Assembly (NCBI GenBank): GCA_032622095.1
Contig: CP136063.1
Coordinates: forward strand, 86,589,980 to 86,653,979
Origin: Siphonodentalium dalli
Lineage: Eukaryota > Mollusca > Scaphopoda > Gadilida > Siphonodentaliidae
Direction: 5' to 3'
Length of the DNA: 64,000 nucleotides
The translations under genes were made by a program, and so were the position numbers. The notes under the pieces are model-generated. The model did not search any database. It was not told the DNA's origin and saw only the letters and a program-made list of their open reading frames with translations. How positions within the stretch are numbered: the stretch's first letter is position 1; each line of letters starts with the position of its first letter. Shown here piece by piece: positions 49,290 through 63,200 of this stretch.

Positions 49290-49412
49290 TTGTGAAAAAT
49301 AGTGATATAATCATGGATGAATTTTGAACACCATTGCACAACTCAAATTTCCAGTATATTAAGATTTGACAAAATTGACAAAAATGTTGTTTGGAGGATT
49401 ATCCTCACCCTC

Positions 49413-49512
49413 NNNNNNNNNNNNNNNNNNNNNNNNNNNNNNNNNNNNNNNNNNNNNNNNNNNNNNNNNNNNNNNNNNNNNNNNNNNNNNNNNNNNNNNN
49501 NNNNNNNNNNNN
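49413..49512. other. Assembly gap (100 N)
   Basis: Exactly 100 undetermined bases, the usual placeholder for a gap of unknown size. It separates the MCTP 3' region from the satellite array. Confidence 0.99.
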
Positions 49513-52500
49513 CGGACCAGTTGACCCTCGGTTGACCAGATATCCTGGGGGGATGGTACGTAAAAATTGACCAATTTTGAAGGAAATTTCGTATAGTTTG
49601 AGTATTTAGTGGCACAAGCTATCGCTTTATGCCCACATAATCACCATTCCTACCCGCCTTACAGAAAACCCGGACCAGGTTGACCCTCGGTTGACCACCT
49701 ACAGATATCCTGGGGGGATGGTACGCAAAAAATGACCAATTTTGAAGGAAATTTCGTATAGTTTGAGTATTTAGTGGCACAAGCTATCGCTTTAAGCCCA
49801 CATAATCACCATTCCTACCCGCCTTACAGAAAACCCGGACCAGTTGACCCTCGGTTGACCACCTACAGATATCCTGGGGGATGGTACGTAAAAATTGACC
49901 AATTTTGAAGGAAATTTCGTATAGTTTGAGTATTTAGTGGCACAAGCTATCGCTTTATGCCCACATAATCACCATTCCTACCCGCCTTACAGAAAACCCG
50001 GACCAGTTGACCCTCGGTTGACCACCTACAGATATCCTGGGGGGATGGTACGCAAAAAATGACCAATTTTGAAGGAAATTTCGTATAGTTTGAGTATTTA
50101 GTGGCACAAGCTATCGCTTTAAGCCCACATAATCACCATTCCTACCCGCCTTACAGAAAACCCGGACCAGTTGACCCTCGGTTGACCACCTACAGATATC
50201 CTTGGGGGGATGGTACGTAAAAATTGACCAATTTTGAAGGAAATTTCGTATAGTTTGAGTATTTAGTGGCACAAGCTATCGCTTTATGCCCACATAATCA
50301 CCATTCCTACCCGCCTTACAGAAAACCCGGACCAGTTGACCCTCGGTTGACCACCTACAGATATCCTGGGGGGATGGTACGCAAAAAATGACCAATTTTG
50401 AAGGAAATTTCGTATAGTTTGAGTATTTAGTGGCACAAGCTATCGCTTTAAGCCCACATAATCAACCATTCCTACCCGCCTTACAGAAAACCCGGACCAG
50501 TTGACCCTCGGTTGACCACCTACAGATATCCTGGGGGGATGGTACGTAAAAATTGACCAATTTTGAAGGAAATTTCGTATAGTTTGAGTATTTAGTGGCA
50601 CAAGCTATCGCTTTATGCCCACATAATCACCATTCCTAACCCGCCTTACAGAAAACCCGGACCAGTTGACCCTCGGTTGACCACCTACAGATATCCTGGG
50701 GGGATGGTACGCAAAAAATGACCAATTTTGAAGGAAATTTCGTATAGTTTGAGTATTTAGTGGCACAAGCTATCGCTTTAAGCCCACATAATCACCATTC
50801 CTACCCGCCTTACAGAAAACCCGGACCAGTTGACCCTCGGTTGACCACCTACAGATATCCTGGGGGATGGTACGTAAAATTGACCAATTTTGAAGGAAAT
50901 TTCGTATAGTTTGAGTATTTAGTGGCACAAGCTATCGCTTTATGCCCACATAATCACCATTCCTACCCGCCTTACAGAAAACCCGGACCAGTTGACCCTC
51001 GGTTGACCACCTACAGATATCCTGGGGGGATGGTACGCAAAAAAATGACCAATTTTGAAGGAAATTTCGTATAGTTTGAGTATTTAGTGGCACAAGCTAT
51101 CGCTTTAAGCCCACATAATCACCATTCCTACCCGCCTTACAGAAAACCCGGACCAGTTGACCCTCGGTTGACCACCTACAGATATCCTGGGGGGATGGTA
51201 CGTAAAAATTGACCAATTTTGAAGGAAATTTCGTATAGTTTGAGTATTTAGTGGCACAAGCTATCGCTTTATGCCCACATAATCACCATTCCTACCCGCC
51301 TTACAGAAAACCCGGACCAGTTGACCCTCGGTTGACCACCTACAGATATCCTGGGGGGATGGTACGCAAAAAATGACCAATTTTGAAGGAAATTTCGTAT
51401 AGTTTGAGTATTTAGTGGCACAAGCTATCGCTTTAAGCCCACATAATCACCATTCCTACCCGCCTTACAGAAAACCCGGACCAGTTGACCCTCGGTTGAC
51501 CACCTACAGATATCCTGGGGGATGGTACGTAAAAATTGACCAATTTTGAAGGAAATTTCGTATAGTTTGAGTATTTAGTGGCACAAGCTATCGCTTTATG
51601 CCCACATAATCACCATTCCTACCCGCCTTACAGAAAACCCGGACCAGTTGACCCTCGGTTGACCACCTACAGATATCCTGGGGGGATGGTACGCAAAAAA
51701 TGACCAATTTTGAAGGAAATTTCGTATAGTTTGAGTATTTAGTGGCACAAGCTATCGCTTTAAGCCCACATAATCACCATTCCTACCCGCCTTACAGAAA
51801 ACCCGGACCAGTTGACCCTCGGTTGACCACCTACAGATATCCTGGGGGATGGTACGTAAAAATTGACCAATTTTGAAGGAAATTTCGTATAGTTTGAGTA
51901 TTTAGTGGCACAAGCTATCGCTTTATGCCCACATAATCACCATTCCTACCCGCCTTACAGAAAACCCGGACCAGTTGACCCTCGGTTGACCACCTACAGA
52001 TATCCTGGGGGGATGGTACGCAAAAAATGACCAATTTTGAAGGAAATTTCGTATAGTTTGAGTATTTAGTGGCACAAGCTATCGCTTTAAGCCCACATAA
52101 TCACCATTCCTACCCGCCTTACAGAAAACCCGGACCAGTTGACCCTCGGTTGACCACCTACAGATATCCTGGGGGGATGGTACGTAAAAATTGACCAATT
52201 TTGAAGGAAATTTCGTATAGTTTGAGTATTTAGTGGCACAAGCTATCGCTTTATGCCCACATAATCACCATTCCTACCCGCCTTACAGAAAACCCGGACC
52301 AGTTGACCCTCGGTTGACCACCTACAGATATCCTGGGGGGATGGTACGCAAAAAATGACCAATTTTGAAGGAAATTTCGTATAGTTTGAGTATTTAGTGG
52401 CACAAGCTATCGCTTTAAGCCCACATAATCACCATTCCTACCCGCCTTACAGAAAACCCGGACCAGTTGACCCTCGGTTGACCACCTACAGATATCCTGG

Positions 52501-55500
52501 GGGGATGGTACGTAAAAATTGACCAATTTTGAAGGAAATTTCGTATAGTTTGAGTATTTAGTGGCACAAGCTATCGCTTTATGCCCACATAATCACCATT
52601 CCTACCCGCCTTACAGAAAACCCGGACCAGTTGACCCTCGGTTGACCACCTACAGATATCCTGGGGGGATGGTACGCAAAAAATGACCAATTTTGAAGGA
52701 AATTTCGTATAGTTTGAGTATTTAGTGGCACAAGCTATCGCTTTAAGCCCACATAATCACCATTCCTACCCGCCTTACAGAAAACCCGGACCAGTTGACC
52801 CTCGGTTGACCACCTACAGATATCCTGGGGGGATGGTACGTAAAAAATTGACCAATTTTGAAGGAAATTTCGTATAGTTTGAGTATTTAGTGGCACAAGC
52901 TATCGCTTTATGCCCACATAATCACCATTCCTACCCGCCTTACAGAAAACCCGGACCAGTTGACCCTCGGTTGACCACCTACAGATATCCTGGGGGGATG
53001 GTACGCAAAAAATGACCAATTTTGAAGGAAATTTCGTATAGTTTGAGTATTTAGTGGCACAAGCTATCGCTTTAAGCCCACATAATCACCATTCCTACCC
53101 GCCTTACAGAAAACCCGGACCAGTTGACCCTCGGTTGACCACCTACAGATATCCTGGGGGGATGGTACGTAAAAATTGACCAATTTTGAAGGAAATTTCG
53201 TATAGTTTGAGTATTTAGTGGCACAAGCTATCGCTTTATGCCCACATAATCACCATTCCTACCCGCCTTACAGAAAACCCGGACCAGTTGACCCTCGGTT
53301 GACCACCTACAGATATCCTGGGGGGATGGTACGCAAAAAATGACCAATTTTGAAGGAAATTTCGTATAGTTTGAGTATTTAGTGGCACAAGCTATCGCTT
53401 TAAGCCCACATAATCACCATTCCTACCCGCCTTACAGAAAACCCGGACCAGTTGACCCTCGGTTGACCACCTACAGATATCCTGGGGGATGGTACGTAAA
53501 AATTGACCAATTTTGAAGGAAATTTCGTATAGTTTGAGTATTTAGTGGCACAAGCTATCGCTTTATGCCCACATAATCACCATTCCTACCCGCCTTACAG
53601 AAAACCCGGACCAGTTGACCCTCGGTTGACCACCTACAGATATCCTGGGGGGATGGTACGCAAAAAATGACCAATTTTGAAGGAAATTTCGTATAGTTTG
53701 AGTATTTAGTGGCACAAGCTATCGCTTTAAGCCCACATAATCACCATTCCTACCCGCCTTACAGAAAACCCGGACCAGTTGACCCTCGGTTGACCACCTA
53801 CAGATATCCTGGGGGGATGGTACGTAAAAATTGACCAATTTTGAAGGAAATTTCGTATAGTTTGAGTATTTAGTGGCACAAGCTATCGCTTTATGCCCAC
53901 ATAATCACCATTCCTACCCGCCTTACAGAAAACCCGGACCAGTTGACCCTCGGTTGACCACCTACAGATATCCTGGGGGGATGGTACGCAAAAAATGACC
54001 AATTTTGAAGGAAATTTCGTATAGTTTGAGTATTTAGTGGCACAAGCTATCGCTTTAAGCCCACATAATCACCATTCCTACCCGCCTTACAGAAAACCCG
54101 GACCAGTTGACCCTCGGTTGACCACCTACAGATATCCTGGGGGATGGTACGTAAAAATTGACCAATTTTGAAGGAAATTTCGTATAGTTTGAGTATTTAG
54201 TGGCACAAGCTATCGCTTTATGCCCACATAATCACCATTCCTACCCGCCTTACAGAAAACCCGGACCAGTTGACCCTCGGTTGACCACCTACAGATATCC
54301 TGGGGGGATGGTACGCAAAAAATGACCAATTTTGAAGGAAATTTCGTATAGTTTGAGTATTTAGTGGCACAAGCTATCGCTTTAAGCCCACATAATCACC
54401 ATTCCTACCCGCCTTACAGAAAACCCGGACCAGTTGACCCTCGGTTGACCACCTACAGATATCCTGGGGGGATGGTACGTAAAAATTGACCAATTTTGAA
54501 GGAAATTTCGTATAGTTTGAGTATTTAGTGGCACAAGCTATCGCTTTATGCCCACATAATCACCATTCCTACCCGCCTTACAGAAAACCCGGACCAGTTG
54601 ACCCTCGGTTGACCACCTACAGATATCCTGGGGGGATGGTACGCAAAAAATGACCAATTTTGAAGGAAATTTCGTATAGTTTGAGTATTTAGTGGCACAA
54701 GCTATCGCTTTAAGCCCACATAATCACCATTCCTACCCGCCTTACAGAAAACCCGGACCAGTTGACCCTCGGTTGACCACCTACAGATATCCTGGGGGGA
54801 TGGTACGTAAAAATTGACCAATTTTGAAGGAAATTTCGTATAGTTTGAGTATTTAGTGGCACAAGCTATCGCTTTATGCCCACATAATCACCATTCCTAC
54901 CCGCCTTACAGAAAACCCGGACCAGTTGACCCTCGGTTGACCACCTACAGATATCCTGGGGGGATGGTACGCAAAAAATGACCAATTTTGAAGGAAATTT
55001 CGTATAGTTTGAGTATTTAGTGGCACAAGCTATCGCTTTAAGCCCACATAATCACCATTCCTACCCGCCTTACAGAAAACCCGGACCAGTTGACCCTCGG
55101 TTGACCACCTACAGATATCCTGGGGGGATGGTACGTAAAAATTGACCAATTTTGAAGGAAATTTCGTATAGTTTGAGTATTTAGTGGCACAAGCTATCGC
55201 TTTATGCCCACATAATCACCATTCCTACCCGCCTTACAGAAAACCCGGACCAGTTGACCCTCGGTTGACCACCTACAGATATCCTGGGGGGATGGTACGC
55301 AAAAAATGACCAATTTTGAAGGAAATTTCGTATAGTTTGAGTATTTAGTGGCACAAGCTATCGCTTTAAGCCCACATAATCACCATTCCTACCCGCCTTA
55401 CAGAAAACCCGGACCAGTTGACCCTCGGTTGACCACCTACAGATATCCTGGGGGATGGTACGTAAAAATTGACCAATTTTGAAGGAAATTTCGTATAGTT

Positions 55501-58312
55501 TGAGTATTTAGTGGCACAAGCTATCGCTTTATGCCCACATAATCACCATTCCTACCCGCCTTACAGAAAACCCGGACCAGTTGACCCTCGGTTGACCACC
55601 TACAGATATCCTGGGGGGATGGTACGCAAAAAATGACCAATTTTGAAGGAAATTTCGTATAGTTTGAGTATTTAGTGGCACAAGCTATCGCTTTAAGCCC
55701 ACATAATCACCATTCCTACCCGCCTTACAGAAAACCCGGACCAGTTGACCCTCGGTTGACCACCTACAGATATCCTGGGGGGATGGTACGTAAAAATTGA
55801 CCAATTTTGAAGGAAATTTCGTATAGTTTGAGTATTTAGTGGCACAAGCTATCGCTTTATGCCCACATAATCACCATTCCTACCCGCCTTACAGAAAACC
55901 CGGACCAGTTGACCCTCGGTTGACCACCTACAGATATCCTGGGGGGATGGTACGCAAAAAATGACCAATTTTGAAGGAAATTTCGTATAGTTTGAGTATT
56001 TAGTGGCACAAGCTATCGCTTTAAGCCCACATAATCACCATTCCTACCCGCCTTACAGAAAACCCGGACCAGTTGACCCTCGGTTGACCACCTACAGATA
56101 TCCTGGGGGATGGTACGTAAAAATTGACCAATTTTGAAGGAAATTTCGTATAGTTTGAGTATTTAGTGGCACAAGCTATCGCTTTATGCCCACATAATCA
56201 CCATTCCTACCCGCCTTACAGAAAACCCGGACCAGTTGACCCTCGGTTGACCACCTACAGATATCCTGGGGGGATGGTACGCAAAAAATGACCAATTTTG
56301 AAGGAAATTTCGTATAGTTTGAGTATTTAGTGGCACAAGCTATCGCTTTAAGCCCACATAATCACCATTCCTACCCGCCTTACAGAAAACCCGGACCAGT
56401 TGACCCTCGGTTGACCACCTACAGATATCCTGGGGGGATGGTACGTAAAAATTGACCAATTTTGAAGGAAATTTCGTATAGTTTGAGTATTTAGTGGCAC
56501 AAGCTATCGCTTTATGCCCACATAATCACCATTCCTACCCGCCTTACAGAAAACCCGGACCAGTTGACCCTCGGTTGACCACCTACAGATATCCTGGGGG
56601 GATGGTACGCAAAAAATGACCAATTTTGAAGGAAATTTCGTATAGTTTGAGTATTTAGTGGCACAAGCTATCGCTTTAAGCCCACATAATCACCATTCCT
56701 ACCCGCCTTACAGAAAACCCGGACCAGTTGACCCTCGGTTGACCACCTACAGATATCCTGGGGGATGGTACGTAAAAATTGACCAATTTTGAAGGAAATT
56801 TCGTATAGTTTGAGTATTTAGTGGCACAAGCTATCGCTTTATGCCCACATAATCACCATTCCTACCCGCCTTACAGAAAACCCGGACCAGTTGACCCTCG
56901 GTTGACCACCTACAGATATCCTGGGGGGATGGTACGCAAAAAATGACCAATTTTGAAGGAAATTTCGTATAGTTTGAGTATTTAGTGGCACAAGCTATCG
57001 CTTTAAGCCCACATAATCACCATTCCTACCCGCCTTACAGAAAACCCGGACCAGTTGACCCTCGGTTGACCACCTACAGATATCCTGGGGGGATGGTACG
57101 TAAAAATTGACCAATTTTGAAGGAAATTTCGTATAGTTTGAGTATTTAGTGGCACAAGCTATCGCTTTATGCCCACATAATCACCATTCCTACCCGCCTT
57201 ACAGAAAACCCGGACCAGTTGACCCTCGGTTGACCACCTACAGATATCCTGGGGGGATGGTACGCAAAAAATGACCAATTTTGAAGGAAATTTCGTATAG
57301 TTTGAGTATTTAGTGGCACAAGCTATCGCTTTAAGCCCACATAATCACCATTCCTACCCGCCTTACAGAAAACCCGGACCAGTTGACCCTCGGTTGACCA
57401 CCTACAGATATCCTGGGGGATGGTACGTAAAAATTGACCAATTTTGAAGGAAATTTCGTATAGTTTGAGTATTTAGTGGCACAAGCTATCGCTTTATGCC
57501 CACATAATCACCATTCCTACCCGCCTTACAGAAAACCCGGACCAGTTGACCCTCGGTTGACCACCTACAGATATCCTGGGGGGATGGTACGCAAAAAATG
57601 ACCAATTTTGAAGGAAATTTCGTATAGTTTGAGTATTTAGTGGCACAAGCTATCGCTTTAAGCCCACATAATCACCATTCCTACCCGCCTTACAGAAAAC
57701 CCGGACCAGTTGACCCTCGGTTGACCACCTACAGATATCCTGGGGGGATGGTACGTAAAAATTGACCAATTTTGAAGGAAATTTCGTATAGTTTGAGTAT
57801 TTAGTGGCACAAGCTATCGCTTTATGCCCACATAATCACCATTCCTACCCGCCTTACAGAAAACCCGGACCAGTTGACCCTCGGTTGACCACCTACAGAT
57901 ATCCTGGGGGGATGGTACGCAAAAAATGACCAATTTTGAAGGAAATTTCGTATAGTTTGAGTATTTAGTGGCACAAGCTATCGCTTTAAGCCCACATAAT
58001 CACCATTCCTACCCGCCTTACAGAAAACCCGGACCAGTTGACCCTCGGTTGACCACCTACAGATATCCTGGGGGATGGTACGTAAAAATTGACCAATTTT
58101 GAAGGAAATTTCGTATAGTTTGAGTATTTAGTGGCACAAGCTATCGCTTTATGCCCACATAATCACCATTCCTACCCGCCTTACAGAAAACCCGGACCAG
58201 TTGACCCTCGGTTGACCACCTACAGATATCCTGGGGGGATGGTACGCAAAAAATGACCAATTTTGAAGGAAATTTCGTATAGTTTGAGTATTTAGTGGCA
58301 CAAGCTGTCGCT
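49513..58312 (+). repeat. 164-bp satellite array, alternating A/B monomers (about 54 copies)
   Basis: Each monomer contains TTGACCCTCGGTTGACCACC, TACAGATATCCTGGGGGG and GAAATTTCGTATAGTTTGAG. Monomers alternate strictly: type A has TACGTAAAAATTGACC and CTTTATGCCC; type B has TACGCAAAAAATGACC and CTTTAAGCCC. The repeat unit is therefore a 327-328-bp dimer. Copies of the same type are almost identical; differences are mainly in homopolymer length. The array begins directly at the gap, so its true length is unknown. The last monomer changes to AAGCTGTCGCTTG before unique sequence. No conserved open frame. Confidence 0.97.
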
Positions 58313-60279
58313 TGATTTCGTCATTGCTCGCCTCATGCCACACACTAAACGGGGACTTGGGTTTGAAGGAACGCGAGTCCAAAAGTGGTTCAAATCTTGT
58401 CCTTTTCGAATCGACCTCATTTTCTTTTCACGCCTCAAAAAATCAAAAAATAATTCCATCTAAAATGTTGCACTTGGAAAAGCAATTTTCTCTCAGTGAA
58501 GCGAAAAAGTTCTGCAAAAATAATCCTTTATATATATACTCCGTATCAAAGACGCGGCCGTAACTTTATCACGTCTTATTCAAATACTAATTCATAAATT
58601 CCCCGTTATGCTTCACACGAAACGGAGTCCAAAACGGGTCCAAATCGACCTGTTCGAGAAAAGTCGTTCATTTTCAAATCACTTTCGAAAAAAGGCTCCA
58701 TTATTTCAACCTAAAGTTTTGGACTTAGAAAAATATTTTTTCTCAGTCAAGTGAAAAGAGCTCTTCAAAAAAATTCCGCTTATATATCTCATATATTAGT
58801 TTACTAATATACGAAAAATTTGCCACTCCCACTCCCCCATCCTCTGGGTTCACGCCCGCCCTGCGCAGACGGACCTACTCCGATTGCGTCAATCGAACAC
58901 ACCCCCTACCGCGGGTTAGACGCTAATTCTTTCGAGACAATCCGATCTCAGTCCCCGTCAATATTACACGGGGTATCGGTATCTATTAGCGCCCATCGGA
59001 GCCGTTATCAACAAATAAATTCGTCCACATATATAATACTTCAGAATCATAAAGTTTACATCCCGAGGTTTCTGCCACATTAGCTGATGATTAGCATTGT
59101 CAACCTCAATCGTGTGCTTTACATTTTCATATAATTCTCGTAGCATATTCGTAACGGCGATAATCACATACAAAATTCCTCCCTTCATCATTTACTAATA
59201 ACAATACGTATATCTCGGCAAAAAAGCACAATATTCTTCCTTCATATAGTCTTTTTTTCAATCTAGATGTCCCCAAAATTACAAATGCACACACATTTTC
59301 TAGATTCACGAACTAAAACACCGCACTTCGTGTCGAGTCTCGTCATACGTAAGTCAACACGCATAAAGAGCGCTCGTTCAACGATAATTCTCTCGCACCT
59401 TCTCATAGTTATTGAATCCGTACATGAATATGTGTTACCTTTTCTGATGCAATGAAAAGACGTTGAATGTATATTATATTGCGTGAAAAATATATTGACT
59501 ATCACATTGGTTATAACTATATTATGAACATCGCTGTCTTATGATTCCCATGTATTTGAAGGCGGCCACCTGTGATATAATATAGTTCGCATTTTGACTG
59601 TTTCTGTTTGAAAATATCTTTCGGACAGGCATGTACGATCGATCTTTCGTCATTGTTGTGTGTTATCGGGGAGGGTTTATGTGGACATGCAGGCCCATGT
59701 TCAGATCACATATGCATGGCCGTCACACAAGCGTCTGATAAGTCTTGAACAAGCCAGACGATACAATATATGTGTATCCGATCATATGAATAGGTTTCAT
59801 TGCCGCGTTAATGTCTACTCAAGTGGAATTATATAATATTGGAATCATTTTTCCAAGAATAAATTTGCAGAACGAGCTATCACGATTCAAACTTTACTTT
59901 TTGGAGATCCAAGCTTATCAAACTCCAAAACGAAGAAATTTATTTTCAAGTCTGTCCAAAACTTTATACAAGAGACAGATCCCAATATGAGAGCATACGG
60001 ATTTAATAGCAGAGGACTACTAGGTGACAACTGCAATCGAAAACGCCTCATGAACTTAGCCACTGCAGTTTTACCATACGGATGAACAGTATATTTCATC
60101 GGAACCAGATATATACATGTACTTCCGATTCGTATAATTTCGAACAAGTTGGGAGAGACTATCAGCAACAACAATAACAACCTATACCATTATCCACGTA
60201 TAAACACCATATAATCTGTTAAATGTCATGTCCATTTTTGTTGGTTAGGAATCGTTATTATGTGGCCACAAAGAGCCAG
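58313..60279. other. Unique spacer between inverted satellite arrays
   Basis: No gene recognised. 58330-58560 and 58608-58790 are diverged copies of one sequence (GTCCAAAA...GGTTC/GGGTCCAAAT, TTTTCTCTCAGTGAAG/TTTTCTCAGTCAAG). 58815-58990 is GC-richer than the rest. Short open frames look like chance. Confidence 0.7.
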
Positions 60280-63200
60280 ATTGTGCCACTAAATACTCAA
60301 ACTATACGAAATTTCCTTCAAAATTTGTCATTTTTTACGTACCATCCCCCGGGATATCTGTAGGTGGTCAACCGAGGGTCAACTGGTCCGGGTTTTCTGT
60401 AAGGCGGGTAGGAATGGTGATTATGTGGGCATAAAGCGATAGCTTGTGCCACTAAATACTCAAACTATACGAAATTTCCTTCAAAATTGGTCATTTTTTA
60501 CGTACCATCCCCCCAGGATATCTGTAGGTGGTCAACCGAGGGTCAACTGGTCCGGGTTTTCTGTCAGGCGGGTAGGAATGGTGATTATGTGGACAAAAAC
60601 CGACAGCTTGTGCCACTAAATACTCAAACTATACGAAATTTCCTTCAAAATTTGTCATTTTTTGCGTACCATCCCCCCAGGATATCTGTAGGTGGTCAAC
60701 CGAGGGTCAACTGGTCCGGGTTTTCTGTAAGGCGGGTAGGAATGGTGATTATGTGGGCATAAATCGATAGCTTGTGCCACTAAATACTCAAACTATACGA
60801 AATTTCCTTCAAAATTGGTCATTTTTTACGTACCATCCCCCAGGATATCTGTAGGTGGTCAACCGAGGGTCAACTGGTCCGGGTTTTCTGTAAGGCGGGT
60901 AGGAATGGTGATTATGTAGACAAAAAGCGACAGCTTGTGCCACTTAATACTCAAACTATACGAAATTTCCTTCAAAATTGGTCATTTTTTGCGAACCATC
61001 CCCCCAGGATATCTGTAGGTGTTCAACCGAGGGTCAACTGGTCCGGGTTTTCTGTCAGGCGGGTAGGAATGGTGATTATGTGGGCATAAAGCGATAGCTT
61101 GTGCCACTAAATACTCAAACTATACGAAATTTCCTTCAAAATTTGTCATTTTTTACGTACCAACCCCCCAGGATATCTGTAGGTGGTCAACCGAGGGTCA
61201 ACTGGTCCGGGTTTTCTGTAAGGCGGGTAGGAATGGTGATTATGTGGGCATAAAGCGATAGCTTGTGCCACTAAATACTCAAACTATACGAAATTTCCTT
61301 CAAAATTTGTCATTTTTTGCGTACCATCCCCCCAGGATATATGTAGGTGGTCAACCGAGAGTCAACTGGTCCGGGTTTTCTGTAAGGCGGGTAGGAATGG
61401 TGATTATGTGGACAAAAATCGACAGCTTGTGCCACTAAATACTCAAACTATACGAAATTTCCTTTTGCGTACCATCCCCCCCAGGATATCTGTAGGTGGT
61501 CAACCGAGGGTCAACTGGTCCGGGTTTTCTGTAAGGCGGGTAGGAATGGTGATTATGTGGGCATAAAGCGATAGCTTGTGCCACTAAATACTCAAACTAT
61601 ACGAAATTTCCTTCAAAATTGGTCAATTTTTACGTACCATCCCCCCAGGATATCTGTAGGTGGTCAACCGAGGGTCAACTGGTCCGGGTTTTCTGTCAGG
61701 CGGGTAGGAATGGTGATTATGTGGGCTTAAAGCGATAGCTTGTGCCACTAAATACTCAAACTATACGAAATTTCCTTCAAAATTGGTCATTTTTTGCGTA
61801 CCATCCCCCCAGGATATCTGTAGGTGGTCAACCGAGGGTCAACTGGTCCGGGTTTTCTGTAAGGCGGGTAGGAATGGTGATTATGTGGGCATAAAGCGAT
61901 AGCTTGTGCCACTAAATACTCAAACTATACGAAATTTCCTTCAAAATTGGTCAATTTTTACGTACCATCCCCCCAGGATATCTGTAGGTGGTCAACCGAG
62001 GGTCAACTGGTCCGGGTTTTCTGTAAGGCGGGTAGGAATGGTGATTATGTGGGCTTAAAGCGATAGCTTGTGCCACTAAATACTCAAACTATACGAAATT
62101 TCCTTCAAAATTGGTCATTTTTTGCGTACCATCCCCCCAGGATATCTGTAGGTGGTCAACCGAGGGTCAACTGGTCCGGGTTTTCTGTAAGGCGGGTAGG
62201 AATGGTGATTATGTGGGCATAAAGCGATAGCTTGTGCCACTAAATACTCAAACTATACGAAATTTCCTTCAAAATTGGTCAATTTTTACGTACCATCCCC
62301 CCAGGATATCTGTAGGTGGTCAACCGAGGGTCAACTGGTCCGGGTTTTCTGTAAGGCGGGTAGGAATGGTGATTATGTGGGCTTAAAGCGATAGCTTGTG
62401 CCACTAAATACTCAAACTATACGAAATTTCCTTCAAAATTGGTCATTTTTTGCGTACCATCCCCCCAGGATATCTGTAGGTGGTCAACCGAGGGTCAACT
62501 GGTCCGGGTTTTCTGTAAGGCTGGTAGGAATGGTGATTATGTGGGCATAAAGCGATAGCTTGTGCCACTAAATACTCAAACTATACGAAATTTCCTTCAA
62601 AATTGGTCAATTTTTACGTACCATCCCCCCAGGATATCTGTAGGTGGTCAACCGAGGGTCAACTGGTCCGGGTTTTCTGTAAGGCGGGTAGGAATGGTGA
62701 TTATGTGGGCTTAAAGCGATAGCTTGTGCCACTAAATACTCAAACTATACGAAATTTCCTTCAAAATTGGTCATTTTTTGCGTACCATCCCCCCAGGATA
62801 TCTGTAGGTGGTCAACCGAGGGTCAACTGGTCCGGGTTTTCTGTAAGGCGGGTAGGAATGGTGATTATGTGGGCATAAAGCGATAGCTTGTGCCACTAAA
62901 TACTCAAACTATACGAAATTTCCTTCAAAATTGGTCAATTTTTACGTACCATCCCCCCAGGATATCTGTAGGTGGTCAACCGAGGGTCAACTGGTCCGGG
63001 TTTTCTGTAAGGCGGGTAGGAATGGTGATTATGTGGGCTTAAAGCGATAGCTTGTGCCACTAAATACTCAAACTATACGAAATTTCCTTCAAAATTGGTC
63101 ATTTTTTGCGTACCATCCCCCCAGGATATCTGTAGGTGGTCAACCGAGGGTCAACTGGTCCGGGTTTTCTGTAAGGCGGGTAGGAATGGTGATTATGTGG

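Noticed and set aside
49061-49327. Frames reading [20 protein letters not shown], found many times in the window
   Set aside because: They are translations of the TATATA hairpin module in family C, D variant and E transposons, in either orientation.
58312-58563. 83-codon frame at the array edge
   Set aside because: Starts in the spacer with no recognisable domain and Lys/Ser-rich low-complexity composition; no support.
60487-60762. 91-codon frame in the right satellite array
   Set aside because: Pure satellite translation, broken by indels in neighbouring monomers.
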